Shown: positions 26,025 through 34,428 of the stretch, in pieces
Numbering within the stretch: position 1 is the first letter of the stretch
How the letters are laid out: each line of letters opens with the position of its first letter
From: Acidimicrobiia bacterium
Lineage (GTDB): Bacteria > Actinomycetota > Acidimicrobiia > ATN3 > PSLF01
Direction of reading: 5' to 3'
Assembly: GCA_040289475.1 (NCBI GenBank)
Contig: PSLF01000011.1
Span: forward strand, 1 to 64,000
Length of the DNA stretch: 64,000 nucleotides
Position numbers and translations under genes: made by a program
The notes under the pieces: model-generated
The model's input: only the letters and a program-made list of their open reading frames with translations
Database searches by the model: none
What the model was told of the DNA's origin: nothing

Positions 26025-26093
26025 CGTTGTCTCGACGTAATCTCCCTCTACGCAGTACAGAACGTGCTGGAGTCCAGCGACGAAGAGGCCCTT

Positions 26094-27233
26094 ATGTACT
26101 CGTACGCCTCGGGTAGCTCGAGTCATCCCGATCCCAGAGTCGCAGCCGGCGAGGTCTTCGGACAGGTTATGGACGCGCTCGACGGCAAGGAACCAGAACT
26201 CGCCGTGATCTTTATCACCGACCACCACCTCGCATCAGTACGTGAGATAGTCGACGCCTGCCACGAGATCCTGAGGCCAGAAATATTAGTAGGCGCCTCT
26301 GCCCAAGGGGTGCTGGCGGGAAGCACAGAATACGAACAGGGCCCTGCACTGGCATTGTTCTGCATAGCTTCTCCACACCTAATAGCAGAACCCATTTTGC
26401 TGGAGGCAATATCCATGGGGAAAGATTCCGCCCTCTTGGGGTGGCCGAGGGAGGTCCCTGGCCCGACTGTAGCCCTTCTACTCGCCGACCCATACAGCTT
26501 CCCCGTGGCCGCATTTTTGGACCGGCTGAACGAAGGCTACCCATCCGTTACCGCAATAGGTGGGATGGCCTCGGCAGCATCAGCTCCTGGTCAGAACAGG
26601 CTCGTCCTCGACCGTACTATCACAAGCGAAGGAGCCGTGGGAGTCTTGCTCCGAGGCGTACCTATAGATACCGTTGTCTCACAGGGATGCACGCCTATCG
26701 GAAAGCCGTACGTGGTCACAAGAGCCGAGGCGAACGTCATCTACGAGCTTGGAGGTAGGCCAGCAACAGAGAGACTGAAAGAGTCACTTGCCTCGGATGG
26801 AGAGGGCGCGAGGCTGGCCTTCCGGGGTCTACACATCGGATTCGTGGCAGACGAAAACCAGGTCGAATTCGAGAGAGGAGACTTCGTCATACGAAACGTC
26901 ATAGCCGCCGACCGGAGTTCAGGGGCGATCGCATTGGGCGACGAGATTGACGTTGGACAAACGGTGCAGTTCCACGTACTTGACGCAGAAGCTTCCCACG
27001 ACGATCTCGTATCGCTTCTCTCCGGCAAGCAAGCTGAGGCAGCTCTTTTGTTCACTTGCAACGGCAGAGGTACGCGCTTTTTCGGTACACCTCACCACGA
27101 TGCAACGGTGGTCTCAGAAATGCTAGGGTCGGTGCCGGTGGCAGGATTATTTTGCGCGGGCGAGATAGGACCGGTGGGACGCAGAAATTTCTTACATAGC
27201 TTCACTGCCTCCCTCGCCCTTTTCGGCAAATGA
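26094..27233 (+). CDS. FIST-domain sensory protein (FIST_N and FIST_C)
   Basis: FIST proteins are putative small-molecule sensors, often tied to signal transduction. The N-terminal FIST domain starts YASGSSSHPDPRVAAGEV and includes VIFITDHHLASVREIV and VGASAQGVLAGSTEYE; the C-terminal FIST_C domain includes FVIRNVIAADRSSGAIALG, LLFTCNGRGTRFFG and the end PVAGLFCAGEIGPVGRRNFL. ATG at 26094 has GAAGAGG upstream and gives 379 residues; GTG at 26064 is possible. No kinase or cyclase is fused or adjacent. It follows the F420-type oxidoreductase and may be co-transcribed with it. Confidence 0.9.
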   Translation: MYSYASGSSSHPDPRVAAGEVFGQVMDALDGKEPELAVIFITDHHLASVREIVDACHEILRPEILVGASAQGVLAGSTEYEQGPALALFCIASPHLIAEPILLEAISMGKDSALLGWPREVPGPTVALLLADPYSFPVAAFLDRLNEGYPSVTAIGGMASAASAPGQNRLVLDRTITSEGAVGVLLRGVPIDTVVSQGCTPIGKPYVVTRAEANVIYELGGRPATERLKESLASDGEGARLAFRGLHIGFVADENQVEFERGDFVIRNVIAADRSSGAIALGDEIDVGQTVQFHVLDAEASHDDLVSLLSGKQAEAALLFTCNGRGTRFFGTPHHDATVVSEMLGSVPVAGLFCAGEIGPVGRRNFLHSFTASLALFGK

Positions 27234-27292
27234 GGAGCTTGGTGACGTATACCCCAATCCGGCTCGCTCAGGTACTCGGGGTATCAAGCAAA

Positions 27293-27718
27293 CTAACTAC
27301 GATCAGGGGTCTTGTGTTTTCGCAGGAAAAAAGTTCCCATGGCTTGGGCAACTGTTCTACCGGCTTGGTCGGTTACTGAACCAACAGTAAAAGCAACGGC
27401 GGAGCCCACTCTCTCAACTCGCCCCTCAACTCGCAAAGATTTTCCCTCCACGGCAGGGCGGAGGTTAGATGTTTTCATCTCCAGAGTTGCCGTCGTTTCG
27501 CCCGACTCGAGGGCAGCGAGTACTGCAAAGTTCATCAAAGCATCCAGCGCTACAGCGAAGACCCCAGCCTGCACATAGCCCTGTGGATTGCAGCACAGTG
27601 GTGTGGGCATCCAATCTGCCTCGGCGAACCCGGCACCATAGCTTTTGATCGTCACACCGAGCTCCTCCAAAAGCGGCATGCCTCCGTCACCGAGCCACTT
27701 GTCCATGTTTCTGGGCAC
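27293..27718 (-). CDS. PaaI-type hotdog thioesterase
   Basis: A hotdog-fold acyl-CoA thioesterase of the PaaI/YbgC-like group. Recognisable are QAGVFAVALDALMNFAVLAA, which carries the family helix with the catalytic Asp (ALD in place of the usual MaD), TATLEMKTSNLRPAVEGK and AGRTVAQAMGTFFLRK. GTG at 27718 behind AGGAGG gives 141 residues, the usual size; longer in-frame starts exist up to 27769. It converges with the FIST gene. The acyl substrate is unknown, but aromatic or branched acyl-CoA would suit the acyl-CoA genes in the window (inference). Confidence 0.8.
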   Translation of the reverse strand: MPRNMDKWLGDGGMPLLEELGVTIKSYGAGFAEADWMPTPLCCNPQGYVQAGVFAVALDALMNFAVLAALESGETTATLEMKTSNLRPAVEGKSLRVEGRVERVGSAVAFTVGSVTDQAGRTVAQAMGTFFLRKHKTPDRS

Positions 27719-27840
27719 ACAGCCTCCTCTCTTGTAACCGTCCTCCTCTTTGTTGCGGTATTGTCGCATTCTGTCATTTTGCGAGGCGAGATCGGTGAGC
27801 GCCGATCCCCCTTGTCTAGCCAGCGCCGAGACGGAAAGGG

Positions 27841-28728
27841 GTGAAAGCCGACATGGTCTTGGAATCTGAGGGATGCGTCTTTATTACTGGTGCAACACGT
27901 GGAATTGGACGGGCCACGGCCGAGTTCTTGCACAAGAAAGGTTTTTCAATCGCTGCGACTGGTCGCAACACGCATCTGATCGCAGACCTGGAATCCGACA
28001 AAATGGCGGTGATTAGTTGTGACGTGACCGACGAGAGATCCGTTTTGCATGCTGTCGAGGAGGCTAGAGCGAGATTTGGAGGCATCGCAGCAGTCGTAAA
28101 CAACGCAGGCTATGGAATTCCAGCACCTGTCGATGCTGTGTCGACACAAGAGGTGGCTAACCTCTTCGAAGTGAATGTCTTTGGAGCGCACAGGGTCGCA
28201 AGAGCAGTCATCCCGGAAATGAAACGAAATTCGAGGGGAATAATCGTGAACATATCCTCCGCAGCCGGACGGATAGTCACCCCCAATCTAGGAATCTACA
28301 GCGCTTCCAAGTTCGCCTTGGAGGCGCTGTCCGACGCTATGAGAGTGGAGCTCCGCCCTTACGGCGTTCATGTGGTACTAGTGGAGCCTGGTCCCATAGC
28401 TACTTCTTTTGGAGAAAGATCGCGAGAAGAACTTAGGCGGGTCGCCTCCCGACTCGAACGCGAAGACCCCGAACGCGCCAAAGAATTGTCGCGGTTTTGG
28501 GAGAACGGCCTGGGTCTTTTAGATCGCTTCCGCAAAGATCCCCACTCTGTAGCAAGAGTCATACATCGTGCACTAACCGCCAAAAGGCCCCAGCCGCGGT
28601 ATAGGGTTACGCTTCTGGCTTGGGCTGCAGAGGTAGGCCGTGTCCTTCCAGCACGCATTACCGACTCTATCTTTTCCCGCGACGACGTCTTGTTCCGCTT
28701 CGCTAAGAGTCCCAGGCATTCCGAGTAA
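27841..28728 (+). CDS. Short-chain dehydrogenase/reductase (SDR)
   Basis: A classical SDR of 295 residues. The cofactor motif FITGATRGIGRATAEF, CDVTDERSV, NNAG and the catalytic set ISSAAGR...YSASK are intact, followed by RVELRPYGVHVVLVEPGPI. Arg in the first beta-alpha turn (TGRNTHLI) points to NADP(H). The C-terminal extension (PQPRYRVTLLAWAAEVGRVLP) is as in SDRs acting on lipids or steroids. GTG at 27841 or ATG at 27853 may start the protein. It is divergent from the thioesterase gene. Confidence 0.9.
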   Translation: MKADMVLESEGCVFITGATRGIGRATAEFLHKKGFSIAATGRNTHLIADLESDKMAVISCDVTDERSVLHAVEEARARFGGIAAVVNNAGYGIPAPVDAVSTQEVANLFEVNVFGAHRVARAVIPEMKRNSRGIIVNISSAAGRIVTPNLGIYSASKFALEALSDAMRVELRPYGVHVVLVEPGPIATSFGERSREELRRVASRLEREDPERAKELSRFWENGLGLLDRFRKDPHSVARVIHRALTAKRPQPRYRVTLLAWAAEVGRVLPARITDSIFSRDDVLFRFAKSPRHSE

Positions 28729-28806
28729 ACAAAATCGCAAGAAAGCTTTGGTAACAGCCGACGAAGGGTTGGTTGCCAGAACGGAAGAGGTTTTCGGACT
28801 GCTCCT

Positions 28807-29592
28807 TTAGGACAGATCCGCGATGACTGGTGCGTGATCGGACGGTTTGCTCCCCTTACGGTAATCCCTATCGACCCAGACCGACTCGATCCGATCTGCC
28901 AGGGGCTTGGTCAACAAAACAATGTCTAGGCGCAAGCCCAAATTCTTGTGAAAGTTGCCCCCGCGGTAATCCCACCAAGTAAAGAACTGAAGATCGGGAT
29001 TTGCGAGCCGAAAAGCATCGACCAATCCCCACTCCAGCAAAGATGCGAATGCCTTCCGCTCTTTTTCGGTATGGAATATAGTCTCGCGGAGGCCCTCCGG
29101 ATCGTAGCTGTCAATATCTTCTGGAGCTACGTTGAAATCGCCGCCTATGAACAGCTCGTCCGTGGGGCTAAATGTATCTGCTATGTACTCTTGGAAGCCC
29201 TCGAGCCATTCCAGCTTGGCTTTGTAATCATCGTGATCCACGTCTTTTCCATTAGGTACGTAAACACTCACGGCTTTGACTTGCCCTATCTCTGCAGCGA
29301 TCATCCGGGCGCCGGCGTCCTCAAATCCGGGCAGGCCCGCCTCAATGAGCGTGGGGCGCTCTTTGCTCAAAAGCGCTACTCCATTCCAACCCTTTTGGCA
29401 ATGAGCCAGAACATACATGCCGGATTTTTTTAGCTCGTCGTAGGGAAAGTTATCGTCGTCACTTTTCAATTCCTGTAAAGCAACGACGTCTGGACTTCTC
29501 TCCAGGAGCCACTCGAGTAAGCGCTCGAGTCTTGCCCTGATCCCGTTCACGTTCCAAGTGGCCAAACGCATGTGTTTTTTTGCCTCGCTCAT
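28807..29592 (-). CDS. xthA: Exodeoxyribonuclease III
   Basis: An AP endonuclease/3'-5' exonuclease of base-excision repair, 261 residues. The metal and catalytic residues are in WNVNGIRARLERLL, ALQELKSDDDNFP, VPNGKD, FIGGDFNVAPEDID, FFTWWDYRGGNF and the final SDHAPVIADL. The ATG shares one base with the stop of the cyclase gene (TGATG), so it is coupled to that gene, an unusual partner for a repair nuclease. Confidence 0.95.
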   Translation of the reverse strand: MSEAKKHMRLATWNVNGIRARLERLLEWLLERSPDVVALQELKSDDDNFPYDELKKSGMYVLAHCQKGWNGVALLSKERPTLIEAGLPGFEDAGARMIAAEIGQVKAVSVYVPNGKDVDHDDYKAKLEWLEGFQEYIADTFSPTDELFIGGDFNVAPEDIDSYDPEGLRETIFHTEKERKAFASLLEWGLVDAFRLANPDLQFFTWWDYRGGNFHKNLGLRLDIVLLTKPLADRIESVWVDRDYRKGSKPSDHAPVIADLS

Positions 29593-30857
29593 CAGATCCC
29601 TTCGCCTAATATCTCGGCCACGGCTTGAGCCCCAATCTGACGCAAGTCTTGGGCCGTGATACCCCTCTGCTGGCTACCCCGGCGCCGAAGCACCCACAGC
29701 CGAACTACTCCGATTCCTTTCAATCGTCTGGGCCTGACTGGCTTGAGCTCGAACTCCTCGCGGCCATCTAGTTCGTCCCGCATCGACTCCGAGACCACGA
29801 CAGTGCCGGGAAGAGCTATGTTTACGATACGACTCGCCAAGTTGACGACGGGACCATAGTAATCGCCGTCTAAAACCAGAAGATCGCCACTGGCGAGACC
29901 GACTCTCACTGTAGACAGATCGCGATCCGCCGAGTACGCATCGGCGAGATCGAGTGCGGCACGCGCTGCATCAGCGGCCTCCTCGAACACAAACATCACC
30001 TCGTCCCCGATCATCTTGATGACGCGCCCACCCTCCATCCCGACGACATCGGAAGCAAGCGATCCAAACTTTTCCACCGTCACAGCTAGCTCCACGGCAT
30101 CGAGTTGCTGGCTCATCGCGGTGAATCCGACCATATCGGCAAAGCCGACGACACCCGCCTCCACCCCTGCCCTGCTGCCAGGCTGCCAGTTGATCTCTCT
30201 CCGGGCCGCAAAGATAAGATGGCGCCTGTGTCCGTAATCCAACAGCCTCGCCATCTCCGACACTCTCTCTCTCACGACCTCTGCAAATACCTCTTCGACT
30301 GGGCGTTCCGCGGCTCGGGATGCCATCCGCTCTGAAATCTCCCTGCCGAGTAGCCCTTCCCCCATCGCTCCAACAGCGGCAATTTCAGCATCGGCGATGC
30401 GAGAAAGCGAAAAACCGAGAGTGCGCACAAACTGAACGAGCAGTTCCGGATCAACACCGCGGTCTAAGTAACGTTTTGCGACCGCGAGCATCTCGACGTC
30501 TTCGTCAGTGAGTATGGTTTCGTCCAGAGAGCGCGGTTCCGGAAATCCCAGCGAGCGCCAGATCCTAATGCCGATGTCACCCGGGATCCCAGTCGCTCTA
30601 GCAGCCTCTTCCAGAGAGTATCTCGGACCAGGCGGCAAAAGAATTGCCTCAAGTGCGAGGACATCAAGGCTGCCCTCTGCTTGGGCTTTCCGTATGCGCT
30701 CTTCAGCTATGCCTAGTGATCTTAAATACGACACGACGCGATGCTCTGCGCTGCTATCGCCATCCGACCCTTCCTGGGAAAAGCGTTCTGCTTGACTCAG
30801 GTCAGGAGTAAACGCCTTTTGATCTGCTGAGCCGCTGGTGCCGCCGTTTGTTACCAC
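29592..30857 (-). CDS. Class III adenylate/guanylate cyclase with N-terminal regulatory domain
   Basis: A soluble, 421-residue nucleotide cyclase. The C-terminal catalytic domain (about residues 235-400) keeps both metal Asp residues (VGFADMVGFTAMSQ and KMIGDEVMFVFEEA) and the transition-state Asn/Arg (VVNLASRIVNIA). The N-terminal half (about 45-215) resembles the adenylate cyclase regulatory domain of the mycobacterial pH-sensing cyclase Rv1264: YSLEEAARATGIPGDIGIRI, LTDEDVEMLAVAKRYLDRG and LLVQFVRTLGFSLSRIADAE. The product is likely cAMP, as Lys occupies the substrate-recognition site before IGDE. The stop overlaps xthA by one base. Confidence 0.92.
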   Translation of the reverse strand: MVTNGGTSGSADQKAFTPDLSQAERFSQEGSDGDSSAEHRVVSYLRSLGIAEERIRKAQAEGSLDVLALEAILLPPGPRYSLEEAARATGIPGDIGIRIWRSLGFPEPRSLDETILTDEDVEMLAVAKRYLDRGVDPELLVQFVRTLGFSLSRIADAEIAAVGAMGEGLLGREISERMASRAAERPVEEVFAEVVRERVSEMARLLDYGHRRHLIFAARREINWQPGSRAGVEAGVVGFADMVGFTAMSQQLDAVELAVTVEKFGSLASDVVGMEGGRVIKMIGDEVMFVFEEAADAARAALDLADAYSADRDLSTVRVGLASGDLLVLDGDYYGPVVNLASRIVNIALPGTVVVSESMRDELDGREEFELKPVRPRRLKGIGVVRLWVLRRRGSQQRGITAQDLRQIGAQAVAEILGEGI

Positions 30858-31073
30858 TCGGTAAACCTCTCTTTACAGAGAGTCATTATTCCAATATAGT
30901 CACAGAGTCCATTCGTGCTCCGGGCCCTCCCGCTTGGACTCGAACGCTAAGACCCAAAGTCTGATTTGCGGTCGATTTCTTCGCTGTATCTAGAGGCTAG
31001 CGATGGGATAGGGATGGGGTTGGGGCCGAAGACGTAAAAGCCCACGCAAGACCAAGAAGAAAGGAGGGTGGTC

Positions 31074-31490
31074 ATGGGAGAGAACGATCCTAGGGCTCAG
31101 CTTGCAGAAATGATCGAGGAAAAGTCCGATGACGAGATCAACGAGGTAGGAAAGACCCAAGGCTACAAATCGATACTGGGCCCCATATTTCAGGCGATGG
31201 CTTCGCGATTTCAGCCCGACAAGGCAGCGGGTCAGTCCGCGGTAATTCAGTACGACATAACAACTCCAGACGAAACGATCAGCTACTCGATGAACGTCGC
31301 CGATGGCAAGTGCGAACTGAAAGAAGGGCCTGGAGAAAACCCACGGGTTACCCTTGAGATCAGCTTTCCCAACTGGCTTAGGATGGTTGCTGGAAAGGCT
31401 GATGGCATGCAGCTGTTTATGTCTGGACAGCTGAAAATAAGCGGAGATATGATGTTTGCACAAGTTATTCAGAGCTGGTTCGGGGCCTAG
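31074..31490 (+). CDS. SCP2 sterol-carrier-domain protein
   Basis: A 138-residue single-domain SCP2-like lipid-binding protein. The domain covers most of the length: VIQYDITTPDETISYSMNV, CELKEGPGENPRVTLEISF, WLRMVAGKADGMQLFMSGQL, KISGDMMFAQVIQSWF. ATG at 31074 lies six bases after AAGGAGG; GTG at 31068 is in frame but too close to the ribosome binding site. A strong terminator follows, so it is a single-gene unit on the 3' side. Such proteins probably bind lipid or acyl ligands; no partner is evident. Confidence 0.88.
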   Translation: MGENDPRAQLAEMIEEKSDDEINEVGKTQGYKSILGPIFQAMASRFQPDKAAGQSAVIQYDITTPDETISYSMNVADGKCELKEGPGENPRVTLEISFPNWLRMVAGKADGMQLFMSGQLKISGDMMFAQVIQSWFGA

Positions 31491-31511
31491 CTCCGAGCCA
31501 CTCTGATGCGA

Positions 31512-31552
31512 GAGCAAGGTGGCTCCCCCCCTCGCCACCTTGCTCTTTTTTT
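31512..31552 (+). terminator. Rho-independent terminator after the SCP2 gene
   Basis: A perfect 12-bp stem, GAGCAAGGTGGC (31512-31523) with GCCACCTTGCTC (31534-31545), a 10-base C-rich loop, and seven T. The strongest intrinsic terminator in the window. Confidence 0.93.
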
Positions 31553-31721
31553 AAGCAAATATGGCAGAGGTCCCCTTGCTCGTTGCAGCAGCGTCCTTGT
31601 CCCATAAATCCTCTCGAATCTGCGAATCTCTTCTTCTGAACTTCTTTTGCTCGTCGTTATCCGTTCCTGAAACATTTCTAGTAAATACAGGGGACTACCG
31701 TTCGAGTCGATCCTTAGAGCT

Positions 31722-31757
31722 GTGTCAGCTCTGCCAGATCACCGGCTGACCTGACAC
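31722..31757. repeat. Interrupted inverted repeat upstream of the lipoprotein gene
   Basis: GTGTCAG at 31722-31728 pairs with CTGACAC at 31751-31757; inside, GCC and GGC can form a second short stem with a symmetrical internal loop. No T run follows, so it is not a terminator. It lies about 125 bp before the lipoprotein start. Role unknown. Confidence 0.45.
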
Positions 31758-31881
31758 TATGGCCACAGCACCGGCAAGTAGGCCCGATCGGTACACTGCC
31801 TCGAAGCGGCGTTACAAGCAGCAAAACTCTCCGAACCGGTATCAGCGCTGAAAATTTCAAATAGGTCTATGCGAGGAGACA

Positions 31882-33000
31882 TTGAGGAGAAGACAAAACA
31901 AGGGGATTGCTACAACCTTAGCGCTGTGTTTGTTGGCGGCGGCCTGCGGCGGCGCGCCCAAGCCCGCTGACTCGTCTGCGATGATCGAATCCGACCCAAG
32001 GGTTAGGCGCCCCTTGGGCATCGACGAAGCACTCCGGGTCGCCTATGTAGCAGCGGGCCTGGAAGCAGCCGGATACGCTCTCGTGTGGACAGCCAACGGC
32101 TACTCCGAAGGCCTCGCCGAATCTACGCGAGATCAAACTTTCGATCGCGGGAAAGCACTGTTATTTCTTGCTGATTCCGAGATAACGTCGACCCTTTCCT
32201 ACGCGCTCCCGGCAAACCAAGAGATACACGTGGCGGCAGCATGGAACTCGTGGCGTACTAAGCAGTTTCAACTTCTAGCTCGAATACCCAACACTCGCAG
32301 TCAAAGCTTCCCAGAGCCCGAGACCGTACGAGACGGAGCCTACACCGTTGGCGAGTACATGCAGGTGGTGTGGACAGATGCCCGGGCGCACATAATTGTG
32401 ACTTATCTCTGGAACTCCACCGAGGCGCTCGCCCAGCTGTCTAAAACCCTTTGCGAAGGCAGTGACCCGAGCCGTGCAGGGGCGGCACTTGTTTCGGCCA
32501 TTGGTTGGGAAGAACGTTTCATGGTTTACCTTGCAGAAACATCAACGGGGAGGTACTCGGGTTCGGACACCCACGTAGTGCCAGGATGGGCTAGTCGGCA
32601 GCGGATCGAGGGCTCCCTTGTAGCACTAGGCGTTGCTGCTGCAGGACTGGCGAAATCCCACCAGCTCGCAATCGCTTACCGCCGGGGCTCGTCGGACGAG
32701 ACGGCCTTGCTGCGGTGCCTTCCCACTATTGGCGCAAGGGAACTATTCTCGGAAGCTGCTAGCTTGCTACTGAAATCTATTACAACAGAGACTACATTCG
32801 TTGATTCGCTTACAGAGGAGATTGGCACTGCTCTTGACTCTATCGAAAAATCCGATTTAGCTCGACCCCCCGAGGCGAGCGTTTCCAGCCTTGAATTCCA
32901 ATTGAAAGAAGTAGCAATGGGTGATGCCTCTATAGGCACGGAAGCACTAGCCAAAACCGTCTCTAACGTGGTACGCCTAGGTAAAGGCCAACTGTCTTGA
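31882..33000 (+). CDS. Hypothetical lipoprotein
   Basis: A 372-residue exported lipoprotein. The N-terminus has three Arg, a hydrophobic core (TTLALCLLAAACGG) and a lipobox LAAAC with the lipidated Cys at residue 22. The mature part has no family I recognise; it is Ala-rich, probably alpha-helical, and contains three further Cys. Start is TTG at 31882 behind GAGGAG. Its 3' end overlaps the convergent gene at 32977 by 24 bp. Secretion and lipidation would depend on lgt/lsp/lnt; lnt is at 46.3 kb. Confidence 0.75.
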   Translation: MRRRQNKGIATTLALCLLAAACGGAPKPADSSAMIESDPRVRRPLGIDEALRVAYVAAGLEAAGYALVWTANGYSEGLAESTRDQTFDRGKALLFLADSEITSTLSYALPANQEIHVAAAWNSWRTKQFQLLARIPNTRSQSFPEPETVRDGAYTVGEYMQVVWTDARAHIIVTYLWNSTEALAQLSKTLCEGSDPSRAGAALVSAIGWEERFMVYLAETSTGRYSGSDTHVVPGWASRQRIEGSLVALGVAAAGLAKSHQLAIAYRRGSSDETALLRCLPTIGARELFSEAASLLLKSITTETTFVDSLTEEIGTALDSIEKSDLARPPEASVSSLEFQLKEVAMGDASIGTEALAKTVSNVVRLGKGQLS

Positions 33001-33504
33001 CGACTCACTGGGGCAGGCCAGCAACCAAAGCGTGGGATCAATACGATCAACGATGTCTTTTGCTTCGTTCAAGCGACCGAGCAAGTCGGCTCCCGCCCCA
33101 AGAAGCTTTTCGAAATCTTTCTGCATGCTATCGAGTTGTTGCTGCTTCAAATTTACTTCGCCTCTCAGGGCCGCGAGTTGCTTGCGTTGACTAGCAACCT
33201 CGTTGCTCTTCGCCACGAAAAGTCCGCCGAAGACAAGCGAAGTCACAAAGAAAATCGCGGCGAGTACCCATGCGATGACAGCCGATGATCTTCCCACGGG
33301 AGCAGCAGATGCCGTTGCAGCAGCCGGATACTGTGCTGCCAGCGCGCCTGCTGGTGGAGCTCCATAGTGTCCCGCGTAAGAAGGCGTGGGCACCTCAACT
33401 GTAGGCGGCGGGGAAGATTGCGGGGTATCGTCCCAGCTTATCAAGGAATGACAGATGTATGGGAAGGCGAGGTGTCTACTGGACCAATCCCAAAAGGCGA
33501 GCAT
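32977..33504 (-). CDS. Hypothetical membrane protein with coiled-coil
   Basis: A 175-residue open frame with a Pro/Ala/Tyr-rich N-terminal half (SSPPPTVEVPTPSYAGHYG, AALAAQYPAAAT), one membrane helix (VIAWVLAAIFFVTSLVFGGLF, about residues 75-95) and a coiled-coil after it (ASQRKQLAALRGEVNLKQQQ). This architecture is common for anchored actinobacterial proteins of unknown role. The start is unclear; several N-terminal residues up to about 25 do not look coding. The 3' end overlaps the lipoprotein gene on the opposite strand. Confidence 0.55.
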   Translation of the reverse strand: MLAFWDWSSRHLAFPYICHSLISWDDTPQSSPPPTVEVPTPSYAGHYGAPPAGALAAQYPAAATASAAPVGRSSAVIAWVLAAIFFVTSLVFGGLFVAKSNEVASQRKQLAALRGEVNLKQQQLDSMQKDFEKLLGAGADLLGRLNEAKDIVDRIDPTLWLLACPSESSRQLAFT

Positions 33505-33539
33505 TCAATGCGCAGTCCGTCTGCACTAATTCTAAAGAG

Positions 33540-33628
33540 CGGAGGAGGTGGGATTTGAACCCACGAGACCCTTGCGGGTCTACCGCATTTCGAGTGCGGC
33601 GCCATCGTCCAGCCTAGGCGACTCCTCC
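33540..33628 (-). tRNA. tRNA-Ser(CGA)
   Basis: Minus-strand class II tRNA: acceptor GGAGGAG/CTCCTCC, anticodon arm CCGCA-CTCGAAA-TGCGG (anticodon CGA), variable arm GACCCGCAAGGGTC, T arm GTGGG-TTCAAAT-CCCAC. CCA is not encoded. Confidence 0.95.
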
Positions 33629-33795
33629 AGCGAGGCAGTGTACCTGGGTGACTCACTCGGAGAGCCCACGTTATCCGCCGCTATCAGCTCGCAGCCCGTC
33701 CAACACCACTGAAAAGGTCGGCTTTCAGTCATCTACTCAGACGGCGAGCAGCTGAGCAATTGCAGCTTGAGAATGCGCTAAACCAAACACGTCCC

Positions 33796-33819
33796 CCACA
33801 GAGACAACCACAGAGACAA
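33796..33819. repeat. Tandem 12-mer, two copies
   Basis: The unit CCACAGAGACAA occurs twice head to tail at 33796-33807 and 33808-33819, in the gap after the PAP2 stop. Two copies only; possibly chance or slippage. Confidence 0.6.
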
Positions 33820-33834
33820 CGCCTGAGTCGTCTG

Positions 33835-34428
33835 CTAGCCGAGAATCGCACGGACTATTCGACCAGACATGTCTCCTAAACAAAAGCCAGCTATCACATC
33901 AAGAGGGTAATGTGCTCCCACTCCGATCCTGGCTGCTGGAACGAGAAAAGCTAGAAGAGCCAAAGCAGCACGAAGCGGCAACGGGACGGCAGCGTCTTTG
34001 CTTACAGCCACCGCCACCGCCCTAGCCACGGCGGGATGCCCTGATGGAAAAGCGGTACCCAGAGGTGTTCCGCCGGTCTTGTTCACACCATCTAAGCGGT
34101 CCCACGGTCGCTCGATTCCGGTGGCTTTCTTGATTGCTTGAGCCGCCACCCACGCCACTGCAGCCGAGATGAACACCCTAGTGGCCGACCGAAGTCGGCC
34201 GGATTTGGCAAGTACAGCGGAGACAAGCACCACTGAGCCGAACCATCCCGCTTGAGACAAAATCCACCAAATTCGGCGCCAGGATCGATCATCCGTCATC
34301 GGCCGATGTAGCGTCTCGAAGGCTTTGTCGTCGAGACGACGTATGGCTGGAGTACTGGCTCCAGCCGCACACACCACAACGACAGCCATGTCACGGGCTA
34401 TTGCTTTTGCTTCAGATTTAATCGTCAT
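33835..34428 (-). CDS. PAP2-family membrane phosphatase
   Basis: A multi-pass membrane phosphatase of the PAP2/undecaprenyl-pyrophosphatase type. The three catalytic motifs are present: KKATGIERPWD (KxxxxxxRP), FPSGHPAVA (PSGH) and ARIGVGAHYPLDVIAG (RxxxxxHxxxD). ATG at 34428 has GGAG upstream and gives 197 residues; the frame extends further but into tadA. It overlaps the tadA 3' end by 11 bp on the same strand. Lipid phosphate or polyprenyl pyrophosphate is the likely substrate class. Confidence 0.88.
   Translation of the reverse strand: MTIKSEAKAIARDMAVVVVCAAGASTPAIRRLDDKAFETLHRPMTDDRSWRRIWWILSQAGWFGSVVLVSAVLAKSGRLRSATRVFISAAVAWVAAQAIKKATGIERPWDRLDGVNKTGGTPLGTAFPSGHPAVARAVAVAVSKDAAVPLPLRAALALLAFLVPAARIGVGAHYPLDVIAGFCLGDMSGRIVRAILG

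Larger units (their letters stand above)
31491..31881. other. Intergenic region between SCP2 gene and lipoprotein gene
   Basis: About 390 bp with no credible gene. It begins with the SCP2 terminator (31512-31552) and contains an interrupted inverted repeat at 31722-31757. The leader of the lipoprotein gene occupies the last 100 bp or so. Confidence 0.6.

Noticed and set aside
27247-27287. ATACCCC...GGGGTAT inverted repeat between convergent FIST and thioesterase genes
   Set aside because: The loop is over 20 bases and there is no T run on either side, so I do not call it a terminator.
30925-30975. tRNA-like stretch on the minus strand (TTCGAGTCC and a TTTGGG loop)
   Set aside because: The spacing between the anticodon-like loop and the T-loop-like sequence is several bases too short, the T stem does not pair and no D arm or 5' acceptor is found. 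It could be a degraded tRNA, but the evidence is not sufficient.
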